The notes under the pieces are model-generated. The model had not been told where the DNA came from. It was given only the letters and a program-made list of their open reading frames with translations, and searched no databases. Position numbers and translations under genes: made by a program. Shown one piece after another: positions 61,656 to 64,000 of a stretch of 64,000 nt of DNA. The stretch spans positions 54,653 to 118,652 of the forward strand of contig NZ_SBJH01000046.1 of NCBI RefSeq assembly GCF_004368405.1, in the 5' to 3' direction. Positions within the stretch are counted from its first letter, which is position 1. Each line of letters opens with the position of its first letter. The DNA is from Olivibacter sp. XZL3 (GTDB taxonomy: Bacteria; Bacteroidota; Bacteroidia; Sphingobacteriales; Sphingobacteriaceae).

Positions 61656-64000
61656 GCGCCGAAACCCTGTACAAGCATCTGTTCATATTATCGGTCTTTC
61701 TATCGGCATTAGCGTCACTCTCTTCGTTGCCCTATGGGTGTGGGATGAGCTTTCATTTGACAAACAACACAAGCATTACGAACGCATTGCGAAGGTGGCC
61801 CTTACCACGCGACAGCATCACGAACTGCATACATCAACCTTGGTTGCTGCACCGCTGGCGGAAGGCTTACGAACGACCTTTAAGAATCAATTTGAATCAG
61901 TTGCTCTGGCACGTGTTACCGGTGAGCATGTACTCCGCTTTGACGAGCAGATCCTGAAGGCGACTGGTAAATTCATTGAAGCTGAAGGAACGGCTATCTT
62001 ACCAATGGTAATGTTAGGAGGGATCCGAAACGGACTCCAAAAGCCAAATAACATCATGCTTTCGGAAAGCATGGCGAGGGCAATATTCGGGAACCTAGAC
62101 CCTATCGGAAAAGTAATCAAGATCGATGATACCATGCTCGCATCCGTCAGCGGTGTTTATGAAGACTTTCCCCATAATTCCAGCTTTTACGGCGTAAAAC
62201 ACCTCCTTCCGTGGGCACTTCTGACGGCTTCCAACAAAGATTTCAAGCGCCTTGAAACAAGCTGGGAATTCAACTGGTTCGAAGTCCTGGTTGCTTTAAA
62301 TCCGGCAACAACGATGGAAAAAGCCTCTGCTGAAATCAAAAACTTTCAACGTCACGTTTTAAAAGACCAACCGGAACGGTCTACCGAGCTGCCGACCTTA
62401 AGCCTGTACCCGATGGAACAATGGCACCTCTATAACGAGTGGGAAAATGGCAAACCGACAGCGGGCATGCTAAAATTTGTCCGCCTTTTTGCTTTGATCG
62501 GTCTTTTTGTTCTGCTCTTAGCCTGCGTTAACTTTATCAACCTAAGTACCGCCAACGCACAGAAACGTGCGAAGGAAGTCGGCGTGCGGAAAGCAATCGG
62601 TTCAGATCAGAAGCAGTTAATGCTTCAATTTCTCTGTGAATCCGTTTTCATCACCGGTCTTGCTTACGTGTTGGCCTTAGTTTTGGTGTCCTTCGGCCTG
62701 CCATACTTCAACACCTTTGCGGAGAAATCGCTTCATTTACCCGTTAACAAGCTCAATTTTCACTTTCTGGGGATGGCTTTTGTCCTATGTGTCGGTATAC
62801 TGGCCGGAACATATCCGGCGCTTGTTCTGGCATCGTTTTCTCCAATCAGCAGCCTTAGAAATGTGAAAATTCCGCAAAGTGGATTCCAGCTGCGCCAAGT
62901 TTTAATTGTTTTTCAATTTACGGTTACCGCCGTGTTGATGATCGGAACGTATGTGATCCACCAACAAATTAATCATGCAAAAAACCGACCGGTAGGATAT
63001 AACCGGAACGACTTGATCAGTTTTCATCTGAACAAATTTAACGGGACAAACGAAGCCTTACATCGTGATCTATTGGCGACAGGTGTCCTTACCTCGACTT
63101 GCCAAGCCACAAGTCCGGCAACAGACGTATGGTCGCATACATCCGGTTTTCATTGGGAAGGAAAAACGGCGGGTTTCAAAGACGATTTTTCTTTATTGGC
63201 AGTGTCCCCCAGTTACGGCAAAACCTTAGGCTGGGAAATAGTCGACGGACGGGATTTTTCCAAAGATTTTCTCAGTGACTCCCTTGGAATTATCGTTAAC
63301 GAAAGCGCTGTAAAATATATGGGAATCAAAGACCCCATCGGGAAGACCGTGCAGTGGAAGGATGAGACCTTTAATAACGGCAGCTATACCATTATCGGTG
63401 TGATTAAAGACATGGTCATGCAATCACCCTATGAGCCCGTTCATCAAACGATTTATTTTATGCAGCCTGCAGCTAATTTTCTCATTGCGCGTTTAAAACC
63501 CGGCATTCCGGTTCAGGATGCCTTACAAAAAATCCGAACCGTATTCCGCCAGCATATACCAAATCAAGCGTTCGATGTTCGCTTTGTTCAGGAGGAATTT
63601 GACCGTAAATTCTCTTTTGAAGAAAAGGTTGGCGACCTAGCCTTCATTTCTACGTTACTCACTTTATTCATCAGCTGTTTGGGTATACACGGACTTATGA
63701 CGCTGCTTAGCGTCCAGCGTGCGAAGGAGATCGGGATTCGCAAAGTATTGGGAGCTGCTCTTAGCGATGTATTGATTCTGCTGTCTAAAGACTTTGTCAG
63801 GCTAGTGCTGATTGCGGTGCTCATTGCATCGCCGATAGCCTGGTGGGCCATGAAAAAATGGTTGGAAGACTTTACCTATCGTGTAGAAATACAGTGGTGG
63901 GTCTTTATGCTTGCTGGAATATTCGCTTTGGTCATCTCTCTACTCACAGTTTGCATTCAAGCTATCAGAGCCGCTTTGGCTAATCCTGTAGATTCTTTGC
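61618..64000 (+). CDS. MacB/FtsX-type ABC permease 12 (cut by window edge)
   Basis: The frame is open from the ATG at 61618 (MIQNYLKIAWRNLRRNP) to the edge, 794 codons plus one base. It ends within AIRAALANPVDSL, so only about three residues and the stop are missing. Motifs are KEVGVRKAIGSDQKQL near residue 319 and [16 protein letters not shown] near 701. Helix 1 is followed by a Trp-rich WVWDELSF. It is the second gene of the unit under operator 7. Its first 13 codons are nearly identical to those of permease 11 and then diverge sharply. Confidence 0.92.
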   Translation, partial: MIQNYLKIAWRNLRRNPVQASVHIIGLSIGISVTLFVALWVWDELSFDKQHKHYERIAKVALTTRQHHELHTSTLVAAPLAEGLRTTFKNQFESVALARVTGEHVLRFDEQILKATGKFIEAEGTAILPMVMLGGIRNGLQKPNNIMLSESMARAIFGNLDPIGKVIKIDDTMLASVSGVYEDFPHNSSFYGVKHLLPWALLTASNKDFKRLETSWEFNWFEVLVALNPATTMEKASAEIKNFQRHVLKDQPERSTELPTLSLYPMEQWHLYNEWENGKPTAGMLKFVRLFALIGLFVLLLACVNFINLSTANAQKRAKEVGVRKAIGSDQKQLMLQFLCESVFITGLAYVLALVLVSFGLPYFNTFAEKSLHLPVNKLNFHFLGMAFVLCVGILAGTYPALVLASFSPISSLRNVKIPQSGFQLRQVLIVFQFTVTAVLMIGTYVIHQQINHAKNRPVGYNRNDLISFHLNKFNGTNEALHRDLLATGVLTSTCQATSPATDVWSHTSGFHWEGKTAGFKDDFSLLAVSPSYGKTLGWEIVDGRDFSKDFLSDSLGIIVNESAVKYMGIKDPIGKTVQWKDETFNNGSYTIIGVIKDMVMQSPYEPVHQTIYFMQPAANFLIARLKPGIPVQDALQKIRTVFRQHIPNQAFDVRFVQEEFDRKFSFEEKVGDLAFISTLLTLFISCLGIHGLMTLLSVQRAKEIGIRKVLGAALSDVLILLSKDFVRLVLIAVLIASPIAWWAMKKWLEDFTYRVEIQWWVFMLAGIFALVISLLTVCIQAIRAALANPVDSL

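Overview
The window looks like a chromosomal segment of a Bacteroidota species, most likely of the Sphingobacteriaceae type. Supporting signs are many promoter-like TAnnTTTG boxes (the Bacteroidota -7 element), almost no Shine-Dalgarno sites, a TonB receptor with an N-terminal carboxypeptidase-regulatory-like domain, a DUF2027 protein, IPT/TIG lipoproteins, and low-complexity intergenic repeats of the TTAGTTGTTAGTT kind. No rRNA, tRNA, CRISPR array or transposase was recognised.

Region 1 (1-17 kb) is ordinary chromosome: cytochrome bd subunit II (cydB), a siderophore-type TonB receptor, an AAA+ ATPase with a VWA partner, a Gfo/Idh/MocA oxidoreductase, a two-subunit molybdenum hydroxylase (2Fe-2S small subunit plus exported large subunit), a VF530-family protein, a beta-hydroxyacid dehydrogenase, an MFS exporter, a class V aminotransferase-fold enzyme, a BamA/TamA-type barrel, a small XRE protein and a DUF2027 protein.

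Region 2 (17-64 kb, running off the right edge) is dominated by twelve paralogous full-length (about 800 aa) MacB/FtsX-type ABC permeases, all on the + strand. They form seven transcription units: [17312], [20616-23163], [29470-31997], [37333], [40838-43441-45898], [52273] and [59098-61618]. Each unit, and only the first gene of each, is preceded by a pair of 16-bp dyads of consensus TGTYCG-N4-CGRACA separated by 5-6 bp. A GG-N10-G element resembling a sigma-54 -24/-12 promoter follows each pair at an almost fixed 52-55 bp. I infer one dispersed regulon run by an NtrC-type enhancer-binding protein encoded elsewhere. No ABC ATPase, membrane-fusion protein, outer-membrane factor, histidine kinase or response regulator is encoded in the window.

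The array is in flux. Three 3' permease scars (34851, 49003, 58923), one 5' scar (25665), a 215-bp direct repeat around the 59098 gene and a 73-bp direct repeat around a toxin-antitoxin module point to recombination between paralogues. Between the permease units lie passengers and debris: an SNF2 helicase, ketopantoate reductase, a CBM9 protein, ElaA, a VapBC-like module with a frameshifted toxin, a double-HEPN protein with a divergent XRE regulator, PhnA, a zinc-less MDR reductase, an outer-membrane protein with an IPT lipoprotein, and fragments of CPBP-protease, DUF4143 ATPase and DUF6364 genes.
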